From: Streptomyces sp. TRM70350
GTDB lineage: Bacteria > Actinomycetota > Actinomycetes > Streptomycetales > Streptomycetaceae
Length of the DNA: 64,000 nt
Assembly: GCF_019219825.1 (NCBI RefSeq)
Contig: NZ_JAHUXH010000010.1
Span: forward strand, 62,001-126,000
Reading direction: 5' to 3'
Below the pieces are notes generated by a model, which made no database searches, was not told the origin of the DNA, and worked only from the letters and a program-made list of their open reading frames with translations. A program made the position numbers and the translations under genes. Every line of letters begins with the position of its first letter. The first letter of the stretch is position 1. Of the stretch, positions 16,936 to 25,511 are shown in pieces.

Positions 16936-16976
16936 AGTCGCCTGAGTCGCACCAACGTCGCTCGGCTGACGGCTGC

Positions 16977-18731
16977 TTGGGGGTTGCCGTGCTCTTCCCG
17001 CTCTTACGCAGACACCTGCGCCCGTACGTCCGCGAGATCGCCCTGGTCGTGGCACTGCAACTGACGCAGACCTGCGCGACGCTGTATCTGCCCACCCTGA
17101 ACGCCGGCATCATCGACAACGGGGTGGCCCGCGGCGACAGTGACCACGTCCTGCGGAACGGGGCCGTGATGCTTGCGGTCACCCTCGTGCAGATCGTGTG
17201 CTCCGTGGCCGCGGTGTACTACAGCGCCCGTGTCTCGATGGGGGTGGGGCGTGATCTGCGGGCCGTGGTCTTCCGCAAGGTCCAGGACCTGTCCGTCCGT
17301 GAGGTGGGCCAACTGGGCCCCTCCTCGCTGATCACCCGTACGACCAACGACGTCCAGCAGATCGAGATGCTGGTGCTGATGGCGCTCACGATGGTGGTCA
17401 TCGCCCCGGTCACGGGCATCGGGGGCCTCGTCCTGGCCCTCCACCAGGACGTTCCCACGTCGCTGCTCCTGCTGGCCGTGCTGCCGGTGCTGGCAGGCAC
17501 TCTCGCCCTGGTCATCGGGCGGATGGGGCCCGTCTCCAGGACCGTGCAGCGCCGCATCGACGCGGTCAGCCGAGTGGTGCGGGAACAGATCTCGGGCGTA
17601 CGGGTCATCCGCGCCTACGTTCAGGAGGAACGCGAGCGGGCCCGGTTCGCGAAGGCCAACACCGACCTGGCCACGGCCTCCCTGCGCCTCGGCCGGCTGT
17701 CGGCGCTGATGAAGCCGGCCGTGATGCTGGTGATGGACGGATCGAGCGTCGCCGTCCTGTGGTTCGCCGGACACCGGGTCGACGACGGTGCGATGCAGGC
17801 CGGCTCGCTCCTGGCCTTCCTGCACTACCTGCTGCAGATCCTGCAGGCCGTGCTGATCGCCGCCGCGGCGTTCATGATGGCGCCCCGTGCCGTCGTCTGC
17901 GCCCAGCGCATCACGGAAGTCCTCGGCACCGAGCCCGGTGTCCGGCCACCCACCGCGCCGATCAGCCTGCGCAGGGGCGGTGGATCGCTCGACATCCGCG
18001 GCGTGGAGGTCCGCTACCCCGGCGCCGACGAGCCGGTGCTGCGCGCGGCCGACCTCACAGCCCGGCCCGGGGAGACGGTCGCCGTCATCGGTTCCACCGG
18101 GGCCGGCAAGACCACACTCCTGAACCTGGTGCCGCGCCTGTTCGACCCGGACCGGGGCCGTGTCCTGGTCAACGGCGTCGATGTCCGCGACGTGGCACCG
18201 GCCGACCTGGCGACGGTCGTCGGCCACGTACCGCAAAGGCCGTACCTGTTCTCCGGAACGATCGCGTCCAACCTCCGTTACGGAAATCCCGCGGCCACCG
18301 ACGACGACCTCTGGCGGGCCCTGGAGACCGCCCAGGCCCGCACCTTCGTCGAGGACCTCCCCCAGGGGCTCGGGACCCCGATCGGCCAGGGCGGCCACAC
18401 CCTCTCCGGCGGTCAGCGCCAGCGGCTGTCCATCGCCCGCACCCTGGTCGCCCGGCCGGACGTCTACCTCTTCGACGACTGCTTCTCCGCCCTGGACCAC
18501 GCGACCGACAAGGCACTGCGGGCAGCCCTCGCCGACACTCTGAGCGATGCCACCGTCGTCATCGTCGCCCAGCGCGTCTCCACCATCCGCGACGCCGACC
18601 GGATCGTGGTCCTGGACGAGGGCAGCGTCGTCGGAGTCGGCACGCACACCGAGCTGATGACCGCCGGCGGCACCTACCGGGCCCGAGCCACCGTGCCAAG
18701 GTCACTACGGACTCCCCCGCTTCCAGCATGA
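16977..18731 (+). CDS. ABC exporter half-subunit with degenerate ATP site, 3' end altered
   Basis: About 584 residues; TTG 16977 or GTG 16989 is the start. Residues 1-300 are a six-helix exporter domain. The ATPase has Walker A GSTGAGKTTLL near 372, signature LSGGQRQRLS near 476, Walker B VYLFDDCFSALD and VIVAQRVSTI. The catalytic glutamate after Walker B is Asp and the switch histidine is Gln, as in the degenerate-site half of heterodimeric exporters. The partner subunit that normally follows is missing. The last residues after TAGGTYR are foreign because the coding frame crosses the 12-bp junction at 18682, so the original C-terminus is lost. Confidence 0.85.
   Translation: MGVAVLFPLLRRHLRPYVREIALVVALQLTQTCATLYLPTLNAGIIDNGVARGDSDHVLRNGAVMLAVTLVQIVCSVAAVYYSARVSMGVGRDLRAVVFRKVQDLSVREVGQLGPSSLITRTTNDVQQIEMLVLMALTMVVIAPVTGIGGLVLALHQDVPTSLLLLAVLPVLAGTLALVIGRMGPVSRTVQRRIDAVSRVVREQISGVRVIRAYVQEERERARFAKANTDLATASLRLGRLSALMKPAVMLVMDGSSVAVLWFAGHRVDDGAMQAGSLLAFLHYLLQILQAVLIAAAAFMMAPRAVVCAQRITEVLGTEPGVRPPTAPISLRRGGGSLDIRGVEVRYPGADEPVLRAADLTARPGETVAVIGSTGAGKTTLLNLVPRLFDPDRGRVLVNGVDVRDVAPADLATVVGHVPQRPYLFSGTIASNLRYGNPAATDDDLWRALETAQARTFVEDLPQGLGTPIGQGGHTLSGGQRQRLSIARTLVARPDVYLFDDCFSALDHATDKALRAALADTLSDATVVIVAQRVSTIRDADRIVVLDEGSVVGVGTHTELMTAGGTYRARATVPRSLRTPPLPA
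18682..18693. repeat. 12-bp direct repeat, right end of 18.3-kb segment
   Basis: Same 12 bases as 355-366, period 18327. Left of it is the ABC exporter gene, right of it the integrase 5' part resumes. Confidence 0.85.
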
Positions 18732-18990
18732 TCGAGGCATGGGTGCGCCCCAGCACGTGGAAGCCGCCCTTCGGTGCCGCCTCCCACTGCCAGTCCTTCG
18801 CCCCCTTGGCGCGCGGCGGGAATGATGCCGGGCCTTGGCCCACGCGGGTTTCCAGGTGTAGGTGTGCCCCGTGTTCACCGCCACGGCGTTGCCGAATCGT
18901 GTGGTGAGCAGAAGGGAGAACCTCCTTCTCCGCAGACTCATCGCCGGGGGGCAGACGATCCAACCAGGCCCGGATGGGGCGGCTATCGAG
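18694..18990 (-). pseudogene. Tyrosine integrase, 5' part of a split gene
   Basis: Minus-strand frames give LLTTRFGNAVAVNTGHTYTW (near 18900), then after a frameshift near 18835 DWQWEAAPKGGFHVLGRTHA and SIMLEAGESVVTLARWLG, ending at the 12-bp repeat. This is the catalytic region up to the Arg-Trp-Leu-Gly preceding the HSSP segment; the rest is at 133-366. The canonical His-x-x-Arg reads as HVLGRTHAS here, an inserted or changed residue compared with HVLRHT. Upstream the sequence degrades. Confidence 0.8.
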
Positions 18991-19143
18991 GAATTCCAGG
19001 GCTACCCCTGTCCAGGGCGGCGCTCGGCGCGGTGAACAGCTTCGCACCGAAGCCGCCCTGTGAGGCTCCCTGGCCGCCGGGCGGCAGCGGGACGGGGCTG
19101 CGGCAGGCCGCGAGGTGCGGTGACCTGCTGCCCATGAGTCTTC

Positions 19144-19422
19144 CTACGTGGATGTCGTTGGCTCGCCGCCGGCGTCGGCATCCGGGTCAGCGCGCTGCTC
19201 GGCACCCGTCTCCAAGTAACCGGGATCGTCACCGGCCACCCGGCCCACGAAGATGTCGTTGGGTGTCGTCCCCGTCGTGCTGTGTCGGTCCGCCGCCTGA
19301 TCGTCGGGCTTACCGCCCGTGTCCTCCGGCCTGCCCGAGTGGACCTCTGCCGTACCGGCAGGCGTGGAGGGCTGGGCTGATCGGCCCCCCAGATGTTCGC
19401 GGACCCATGACCACAAAGACAT
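19144..19422 (-). CDS. Small hydrophilic conserved hypothetical protein, 92 aa
   Basis: ATG 19422 is preceded by GGGAGG four bases upstream. The protein starts MSLWSWVREHLGG, is rich in Asp, Glu, Gly and Thr, and contains NDIFVGRVAGDDPGYLETGA near its C-terminus, a phrase familiar from short Streptomyces hypothetical proteins. It has no membrane span. No function is known. It lies in front of the decayed Ku gene, which is read in the same direction. Confidence 0.6.
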   Translation of the reverse strand: MSLWSWVREHLGGRSAQPSTPAGTAEVHSGRPEDTGGKPDDQAADRHSTTGTTPNDIFVGRVAGDDPGYLETGAEQRADPDADAGGEPTTST

Positions 19423-19559
19423 GATGCCTCCCGCCCAGGAGGTGAACACCGATGCCGACGGCGTACCCCTCATCGCCCTCGGCATTCAGGCCACCAGGCG
19501 CGCACCCACCCCGGTGCTCCGCCGCGCGCCGCCCGGATGACGCCGGGTGACGGATCGCG

Positions 19560-19885
19560 TGCAACGCCCGCGTGGTGCACCACGTGGGCAGCACCGGCAC
19601 CTGGTCTTGTTCTCCTGCTCCAGCGCGGTGGCGCAGCAGCTCGTAGATCTTGGTGTGTTCCTCGCCTTTGGGGCGAGGTAGTAGGTGCGGTCGAAGTACA
19701 CCGGCTCGACCTGCTCCAGGTCGACGAAACCGGTGATCTCGACGGCCTGCGATGTGCCGGGGCGGTCTCGTGGAGCTCGTCGGGTTCGACGATCACGTAG
19801 TCGCCGCCGCCCAGGTCGTAGCCCTTGACGATGTCCTCGTAGTCCACCTCCTTGCCGGTTCTCTCGTCGGAAGGCCGCCGGGCGC
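19560..19885 (-). pseudogene. Ku DNA-end-binding protein, broken middle part
   Basis: One minus-strand frame gives RTGKEVDYEDIVKGYDLGGG and DYVIVEPDEL; a shift near 19765 gives VEITGFVDLEQVEPVYFDRT and YYLAPKA; a further shift follows. These are consecutive parts of the bacterial Ku core. The N-terminal part and the C-terminal tail are absent, so the gene cannot serve in non-homologous end joining. Confidence 0.8.
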
Positions 19886-20062
19886 TCCGCGAACCCCACC
19901 GCACCCAACGGCAGGCCATCAGCGTGCGGGGGCCTGTCCGGCGCTAACCCGTGCCCCATACGTAGCCCGGGGAATCATCGGGGTTGCTCCTTGCGGGTGA
20001 AGGCGGGGTCCCATACGGCACGGCCCGCCCCTCACCCGCAGCCTCCCGGGAAGGAAGCCTCC

Positions 20063-20860
20063 ATGGCCCAACCACCAGAGCCCCGGGAGATCTATCGCCG
20101 TGCCACGGAGGAAGGCGAGCGCCGGCTTGCCATGTCTCCGCTGGAGAAGACATCCACCGGGTTCATCGCCGGTATCACCATCGTGTTCGGCATCGTGGCG
20201 TTCGCGATGGCGGAAGAACTGGCCAGGCCCCGACTGGGGTCTGCTCTGGCCCATCTCATCGGTGCGCTCGCCTTCGGGATCGGCGTGGTTTTCGTCGTGG
20301 TCGGCCGCTCCGAGCTGTTCACCGAGAACTTCTTCGGCCCGGTCGCAGCAGTGATCGACCGGCAGCACCAGAGCTCGGCATGGATCCAGCTGGGCCAGCT
20401 GTGGGTCGTCGTGCTGGCGCTCAACCTTGTCGGCGGAGCGGTCATGGCCGCGATCTTTTCAGTGGAGGGGACGCTCCCCACAGGAGCGCACCACGCCCTC
20501 GCGGAAGCGGCCCGGGAAATCTCCACGAAGAGCGGTCTGGCGACCTTCACCCGCGGAATCGCGGCCGGAACGCTGCTGACCCTGCTGTCGTATCTCCTCC
20601 ACGCCGCCGAGTCGACCGGAAGCCGCATCGTCCTCGCCTACGTGGTCGGCTTCTTCCTCGCCCTCGGGCCGTTCGACCACGTCGTCGTCTCCGGCCTGCA
20701 CCTGCTGTTCGGCGTATGGCTGGGCGACACGGTCTCCTACGCGGATGTCGGCTTCAACCTCCTCCTGGCCGGCGCGGGGAACCTCGTCGGGGGCCTGCTG
20801 CTCATGACGCTGACACACACCGCGCAGGTCAAAGGAGCCCGCAGGGGCGGGAACGAGTGA
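20063..20860 (+). CDS. Formate/nitrite transporter (FNT) family protein
   Basis: 265 residues starting MAQPPEPREIYRRATEEGER, with GGAAGGAAG upstream of ATG 20063. About six membrane segments are visible (for example FIAGITIVFGIVAFAMAEEL, LIGALAFGIGVVFVVVGRSE and IVLAYVVGFFLALGPFDHVV). The segment SELFTENFFGPV matches the conserved Leu-Phe-Thr-Glu-Asn of FNT channels, which pass formate, nitrite or hydrosulfide as acid/anion pairs. The long N-terminal helix is typical of the actinobacterial subgroup. The gene stands alone between remnants. Confidence 0.9.
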   Translation: MAQPPEPREIYRRATEEGERRLAMSPLEKTSTGFIAGITIVFGIVAFAMAEELARPRLGSALAHLIGALAFGIGVVFVVVGRSELFTENFFGPVAAVIDRQHQSSAWIQLGQLWVVVLALNLVGGAVMAAIFSVEGTLPTGAHHALAEAAREISTKSGLATFTRGIAAGTLLTLLSYLLHAAESTGSRIVLAYVVGFFLALGPFDHVVVSGLHLLFGVWLGDTVSYADVGFNLLLAGAGNLVGGLLLMTLTHTAQVKGARRGGNE

Positions 20861-21814
20861 GCCAGCAGCGGGACAGCCGGCGCCGCACCTCATGGGCAGT
20901 TCATCGCACGGTGCCTTCGACTCCGCTGAGCCAATCTGAACCCTGGCGCCGAGGAGGACGAGTTGCCGCCTTCGACAACGAGTAGCCGATGCCGCAATCG
21001 GATATGCGTCGATCGGGTGCTTACGCCCAGCCTTCTCCGGCGCCCCCACGGCCTGCAGCCAGCCTCGCGCCGTCCTCGCCGGAGCGTGCGGGTGGTGCGG
21101 CAGGCCCGGCTGGTGCCCATGCTGCGCGGTGTCGCGGAGATGGACCGGGTCTTGGGCCTGTCCGGTGCGACGGCCCGCCGCGATGTCCGCAGAGCCGCAC
21201 CGCCGATGTGCGCGATGGCCCGATCGATGGGGATGAGGCACCACCGTGAGCGCACACCGGCGACTGCGGGCGGCTGACGTACGCCCCGCCCGCCCCGGGA
21301 TCGGGCGGGGAGCGTCACGCCACGCCGAACGGGTCAGTGATGATCTGCGACTGGGCCGTGGGGACTTCCTGGCCCAGCGCCGCCGTCTGGCCTTGCTGAC
21401 CACCACGGCGATCGGTGCTTTCGGTGTTGTGGCGCTGCACCGGTTCGGGGCCGTCTCCCATCTGCCGGAGGTCACCAGGCACCGTCGTCTCTGCTCGTGG
21501 TGCACCCTGGCGGCGCCGGCCCCCTGCGGGTTCGGGCGGCGGCGCTGCGCGGTGCCGCCGAGGCGACAGGGACGACGCCTGGTGTGACCTCGACGCCGGA
21601 GGGCGGAGGGACTTCGCCGTATGGGACGGCGCTTGCATTGCGGCGAGGATGGGGCCGCCGAAGGAGACAGTGGTTGACGCAGCGGACGTAGGCGGCGTCC
21701 TGGTCGTTCTCCCAGATGTGATGCCACTGGACGGGCAGGCCGGTCGCTCATGTCAACGCCTCCCGTCCTCAGTCCGCAGTTGGGATCCCGCTCAGCTCCC
21801 GGCCGGGCTCCGGG
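20861..21814. other. Mostly decayed interval; possible VKOR-like remnant
   Basis: No intact gene is seen. The plus frame around 21318-21560 reads LRLGRGDFLAQRRRLALLTT, then FGAVSHLPEVT, then RRLCSWCTLAA. This resembles the start and the Cys-x-x-Cys region of a vitamin K epoxide reductase-family membrane protein, with a large internal deletion. The rest shows no recognisable coding. Confidence 0.4.
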
Positions 21815-23023
21815 TCAGGGCGCCGCGGCCTCTTCGGCCGCACGCGCGTGCGCCGGTGCGGCGTACGCGGCGACGACCTGGTCGACCTGCTGGTAGCCGG
21901 TGCGCAGCAGGAAGGTGTTGAGGCGGCCGTAGGACTTGGCACCGAGGATGAAGAAGCCGGGTTCTGGCGTGCGGAGTTGGTCGATGCCGGGGGCGGGCTG
22001 TGCCAGGCAGTCGGTGCTCGCGCCGGAGGCGGCGAGGAGGGCGGCGGAAAGGTTCATGGGGGCGCCGGTGGCATAGCACTCGTGGACCTGGAGCTGGCGG
22101 TGGAGGGTGTGGTCACCGGTGTAGCCGGTGAGGGACACGACATGGTCGGCGAGCACCTCCCGGAGGCTGGTGGTGGTGGCCAGGCGGACGCGGATGCGGT
22201 CGCCCTGCGCATGGAGGGATCGGACGTGGGCGCCGGTGTGGAGGGTGACGCGGTCGCATGCCCCGTCGGCCAGCGCCTGCGAGGTGTCGACGAGGTCCTG
22301 GCGTGCGGGCAGGGTGTCGTCGGGGACGGCGCCCCAGTCGGGGGCCCCGCTGCGGACCGCCCAGACCAGTCGGGTGCCGGGGAGGGCGGCGAGGTCACGG
22401 GCGGCGGTCTGGGCGGACTTTCCGGCGCCGACGAGCAGGACGGTGCCCCGCCAGCGGTCGGGGTCGGCGGTGTCCGGGATGGTGCGCGTGATGCGGTGGG
22501 CCAGGGCGCGTTCGCCGGGGGCGGGGATGCCGCCGTCGCCGAGGGTGTTGGGGTGGGCGTAGGTGCCGGTGCAGTCCAGGACCAGGGCCGCCTCCGCGGT
22601 GTCCTCGCCGTCGGGGGTGTCGAGGAGCAGGGTGAAGGGGGCCAGGGCGCGGGCGGTGGTGCCGATCTGTTCGTGTTTGAGCAGGCCGGTGCGGGCAATC
22701 GCGGCGACGCGGGTGCGGTAGCGGATACGACCGGTCAGGGCGGGGAGTTCGGCGACCGGCCGGAGGAGCCGGGTGACGAGTTCGGCGCCCGTGGGACAGA
22801 CGCCGTCCTGCGGTACGTCGCCGAGGTGGGCGCGCATCCGGTGGAAGACGTTCAGTTCCCAGGGGGTGAACAGGCGGACGTGTCCCCAGGCGCGTACGTG
22901 CGCGGCCACGGCACCGGAGGCTTCGTGGACGGTGAACGGCCATCCGGCGTCGGCGCAGGCGAGGGCGGCGTCCAGGCCGACGGGGCCGGCGCCGAGGATC
23001 GCGACGTGCGGGGTGGTGGGCAT
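21815..23023 (-). CDS. FAD-dependent monooxygenase-like oxidoreductase
   Basis: 402 residues. An N-terminal FAD site, VAILGAGPVGLDAALACADA, is followed by TPWELNVFHRMRAHLGD. A second dinucleotide site, GTVLLVGAGKSAQTAARDLA, lies near residue 200, as in flavin-containing monooxygenases. YGRLNTFLLRTGYQQVDQVV is near the end. It is the last gene of the minus-strand operon that starts at 28438, 24 bases after the metallophosphoesterase-radical SAM gene. Its likely role is oxidation of the pathway product or intermediate; the substrate is not known. Confidence 0.8.
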   Translation of the reverse strand: MPTTPHVAILGAGPVGLDAALACADAGWPFTVHEASGAVAAHVRAWGHVRLFTPWELNVFHRMRAHLGDVPQDGVCPTGAELVTRLLRPVAELPALTGRIRYRTRVAAIARTGLLKHEQIGTTARALAPFTLLLDTPDGEDTAEAALVLDCTGTYAHPNTLGDGGIPAPGERALAHRITRTIPDTADPDRWRGTVLLVGAGKSAQTAARDLAALPGTRLVWAVRSGAPDWGAVPDDTLPARQDLVDTSQALADGACDRVTLHTGAHVRSLHAQGDRIRVRLATTTSLREVLADHVVSLTGYTGDHTLHRQLQVHECYATGAPMNLSAALLAASGASTDCLAQPAPGIDQLRTPEPGFFILGAKSYGRLNTFLLRTGYQQVDQVVAAYAAPAHARAAEEAAAP

Positions 23024-23047
23024 GGGCTGGTCCTCCCGGGACGAGCG

Positions 23048-24724
23048 TCAGATCGCGCAGTGGACGGGCCGGGGCAGGCTGCCGTCGGCGAGGCGGGCGG
23101 TGAAGAAGCGCTCGGTCACCAGCTGTTTGCCCTGCTCCAACGGGGTGCCGGCGGGGGCGAGGTGCAGGTCGGGGCTGGTGGCGAGGTCGGCTCCGGCGGG
23201 GTGCCAGTGCAGGCCGTCGGCGGTGACGGTCAGCTCCGGGACGGAGGAGTCCTCGCCGATCTCGGCACCGGTGTCGGCGAGACCGCGGCGCAGCAGGGGA
23301 CGTACGGCGAAGTGGGCGGCCGGCAGGCCGAGTTCGGCGAGGAGGGCGGCGACGGCCGGGATCTCGTGCGTGTTCTCGGGGGTTTCGGTGAGCGCGACGC
23401 GGGGCGGCAGGCCCAGGTCGATCAGGTGGCGGATGCCGTCCATGGTGCGTCGCCAGGAGCCGGAGCCGCGGTGCAGGTCGTGGGCGTGCGGGGTGGCGCC
23501 GTCGAGGGAGGTCTGGACGGTGAGCTTGCGGTCGGCGAGGCCGGCCAGGCCGTCCGCGCGGCGGCCGCGCAGCAGCATGGCGTTGGTCATGACGACGGTG
23601 GGCAGCTGGGCGGAGGCGTGGTCGAGCAGTTCGATGATGCCGGGGTGGAGGAAGGGCTCGCCGCCGGTGACGTACAGCTCCGTGAAACCGGCCTTGACCG
23701 CCTCCTCGACCAGGGCGCGGAACCGGTCCGCGGGCAGGGTGCGCGGGGTGGCCCTCGGGGAGGAGGCGACGGCGCAGTAGTCGCAGGCCAGGTTGCAGTG
23801 GAAGTTGGTGTAGATCCACAGGCGGGAGGGGAAGTACGGGCTGCCGAACAGCGGTACCACCGGGCGGTCACCATCCAGGTCCGGACCCGGGTCGGGGCCC
23901 CAGCCGTCGGCGGCGGGACGGAAGCCGGTGGGGAGGGCGGAGCGGTACAGGTGGTAGCGGCCGCGGGCGCGCTCGTGCGGCGGCAGGATCTCCAGGCAGG
24001 TGGTCCACCAGCCGGTCTCGATGGTCTCCACGAACACCTCCGGCAGTCCGGCGGCGCGCATGGAGGCGGCCTGGGCCTGCCAGTCGTACGTGAGCGGGAT
24101 CAGCTCGGCGGTCGCGTGTCCGTCGTCGAGGTCGAGGAGCGCGTACCAGACGTTGCGCTGCCCGTCGTTGGCGGGTTTGCCGAGGACCCCGACGTTGACG
24201 GTGAGCGTGTCGCCGGTCCGCCGCTGCCAGGGCAGGCCGCTGTGGGTGCACAGGATCACGTCCGCGCCGGACGCCGCCACCCGCCGCCGGTGCTGCTCCT
24301 CGGGCAGGGACTCCCACCAGAAGTCGTTCAGCGCGAGCGTGGAGCCGTGCACCATGTGCACCTCCACGCCGTCGACCGTCTCCCGTCGCTCGGTGGGCAG
24401 GTCGCCCATCCAGGCGGCGAAGGCGCGGTCGGTGGTGGCGAGGGTGTGGTCGTAGACGATCTGGGCGAACTCGTTGTCCTTCGCGTCGCGGTAGCCGCAG
24501 CCGCAGTCGGTGTCGCCGCGGGCGATGGCCACGTCGTAGTTGCCCGCGACGCAGGTGATGTCGTTGCCGGTCAGGATCGGCCACAGGGCGTCCACCTCGG
24601 CGCCGAAGCCGCCGAGGTCGCCCAGGCAGTACAGCCGTTCGGCGCCGCGGGCGCGGGCGTCGTCCACGAAGGCCCGCAGGGCGTAGGGGTTGCCGTAGGG
24701 GCCGCCGCATACTGCGATCCGCAT
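23048..24724 (-). CDS. Metallophosphoesterase-radical SAM fusion enzyme
   Basis: 558 residues from ATG 24724 (GGAG nine bases upstream). Residues 1-215 are a calcineurin-type phosphoesterase: LYCLGDLGGFGAEV, CVAGNYDVA, VHMVHGS and CTHSGLPW carry metal-ligand positions. The first motif, normally Asp-x-His-Gly-Asn, is CGGPYGNPYAL and lacks both the Asp and the His. Residues 315-480 are a radical SAM domain with CNLACDYCAVA (Cys-x3-Cys-x2-Cys) and VTGGEPFLHPGI; an uncharacterised tail follows. The neighbours are two glycosyltransferases, a nucleoside phosphorylase and a second radical SAM enzyme. Fusion of the two domains suggests sequential steps on one phosphorylated substrate, which is inference. 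Confidence 0.85.
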   Translation of the reverse strand: MRIAVCGGPYGNPYALRAFVDDARARGAERLYCLGDLGGFGAEVDALWPILTGNDITCVAGNYDVAIARGDTDCGCGYRDAKDNEFAQIVYDHTLATTDRAFAAWMGDLPTERRETVDGVEVHMVHGSTLALNDFWWESLPEEQHRRRVAASGADVILCTHSGLPWQRRTGDTLTVNVGVLGKPANDGQRNVWYALLDLDDGHATAELIPLTYDWQAQAASMRAAGLPEVFVETIETGWWTTCLEILPPHERARGRYHLYRSALPTGFRPAADGWGPDPGPDLDGDRPVVPLFGSPYFPSRLWIYTNFHCNLACDYCAVASSPRATPRTLPADRFRALVEEAVKAGFTELYVTGGEPFLHPGIIELLDHASAQLPTVVMTNAMLLRGRRADGLAGLADRKLTVQTSLDGATPHAHDLHRGSGSWRRTMDGIRHLIDLGLPPRVALTETPENTHEIPAVAALLAELGLPAAHFAVRPLLRRGLADTGAEIGEDSSVPELTVTADGLHWHPAGADLATSPDLHLAPAGTPLEQGKQLVTERFFTARLADGSLPRPVHCAI

Positions 24725-24761
24725 GTCAGATGTCTCCAAGGTGGCACGGGCACGGTGACGG

Positions 24762-25511
24762 TCACGGGCTGGGAACCCGCCGGGGGACGGCCGCCTTCCG
24801 TCCGCGCCGCGGGAGCCGGGGCGGGCCCTTGGCGTAGCGGCGGCGGATGCGCTCGGGATCGACGCCCGCGAAGTACAGCAGCTTCAGGTACTGCATGAAG
24901 ACGATCATCCGCCACACGCCGTGCTCGACCAGGCGGCGCGCGGAGGCCGTGGACGTGGCGGGCAGCACGGCCAGGGTGCCGCGGCGGGCAAGGCGGCGGG
25001 ACATCTCCAGGTCCTCCATGATGGCCAGGTCCGGGAAGCCGCCGAGTTCGTCGAAGACGCCGCGGCGGATGAACATCGCCTGGTCGCCGAAGATGTGCCG
25101 CAGATGGCGGGCGCGGGCGTTGGAGGTGTACGCCAGGTAGTTCAGGCCCGGGCCGCGTCGGTCGAAGCGCAGGGTCAGTCCGCCGCCGACCACCTCCGGG
25201 TCGGACATCGCGGCGCGGATCTGAGCGAGCGCGGCCGGGTCGATCTCGGTGTCGGCATGGACGAACCACAGCACCTCGCCCGAGCAGTGCCGGGCCCCGG
25301 CGTTCATCTGTTTCGCCCGGCCCCGCTCGCTGTGGATCACGGTGGCGTGCAGGGAGGCGATCTCGACGGTGGCGTCGGTGGAGCCGCCGTCGACCACGAC
25401 GAGTTCGCAGTCGGGGAAGTCGCGGCACAGGCGGCCCAGCGCCGTCCGGATCGCGCGTTCCTCGTTCAGGACGGGCACGATGATCGACACCGGCGGGGTC
25501 GGGGGTGTCAT
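24762..25511 (-). CDS. TIGR04283-like family 2 glycosyltransferase
   Basis: 249 residues, starting MTPPTPPVSIIVPVLNEERA. The GT-A fold shows VVVDGGSTDATVEIA, WFVHADTEIDPAAL (Asp-x-Asp equivalent HAD-T) and GDQAMFIRRGVFDELGGFPD; YLKLLYFAGVDPERIRRRYA is near the end. The small GT2 group TIGR04283 was named from its place beside arsenosugar genes; no arsenic gene is seen here. Its start overlaps the stop of the TIGR04282-like gene (ATGA), so translation is coupled. The first 330 bases recur at 32111-32440. Confidence 0.85.
   Translation of the reverse strand: MTPPTPPVSIIVPVLNEERAIRTALGRLCRDFPDCELVVVDGGSTDATVEIASLHATVIHSERGRAKQMNAGARHCSGEVLWFVHADTEIDPAALAQIRAAMSDPEVVGGGLTLRFDRRGPGLNYLAYTSNARARHLRHIFGDQAMFIRRGVFDELGGFPDLAIMEDLEMSRRLARRGTLAVLPATSTASARRLVEHGVWRMIVFMQYLKLLYFAGVDPERIRRRYAKGPPRLPRRGRKAAVPRRVPSP

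Noticed and set aside
21848..24898. A 1016-codon open frame on the plus strand
   Set aside because: It is the antisense of the monooxygenase and fused radical SAM genes; its Gly/Val/Ala-rich translation has no motifs and no ribosome site. The same holds for 13600-15567 (opposite RNase J) and 181-2553 (opposite the helicase).
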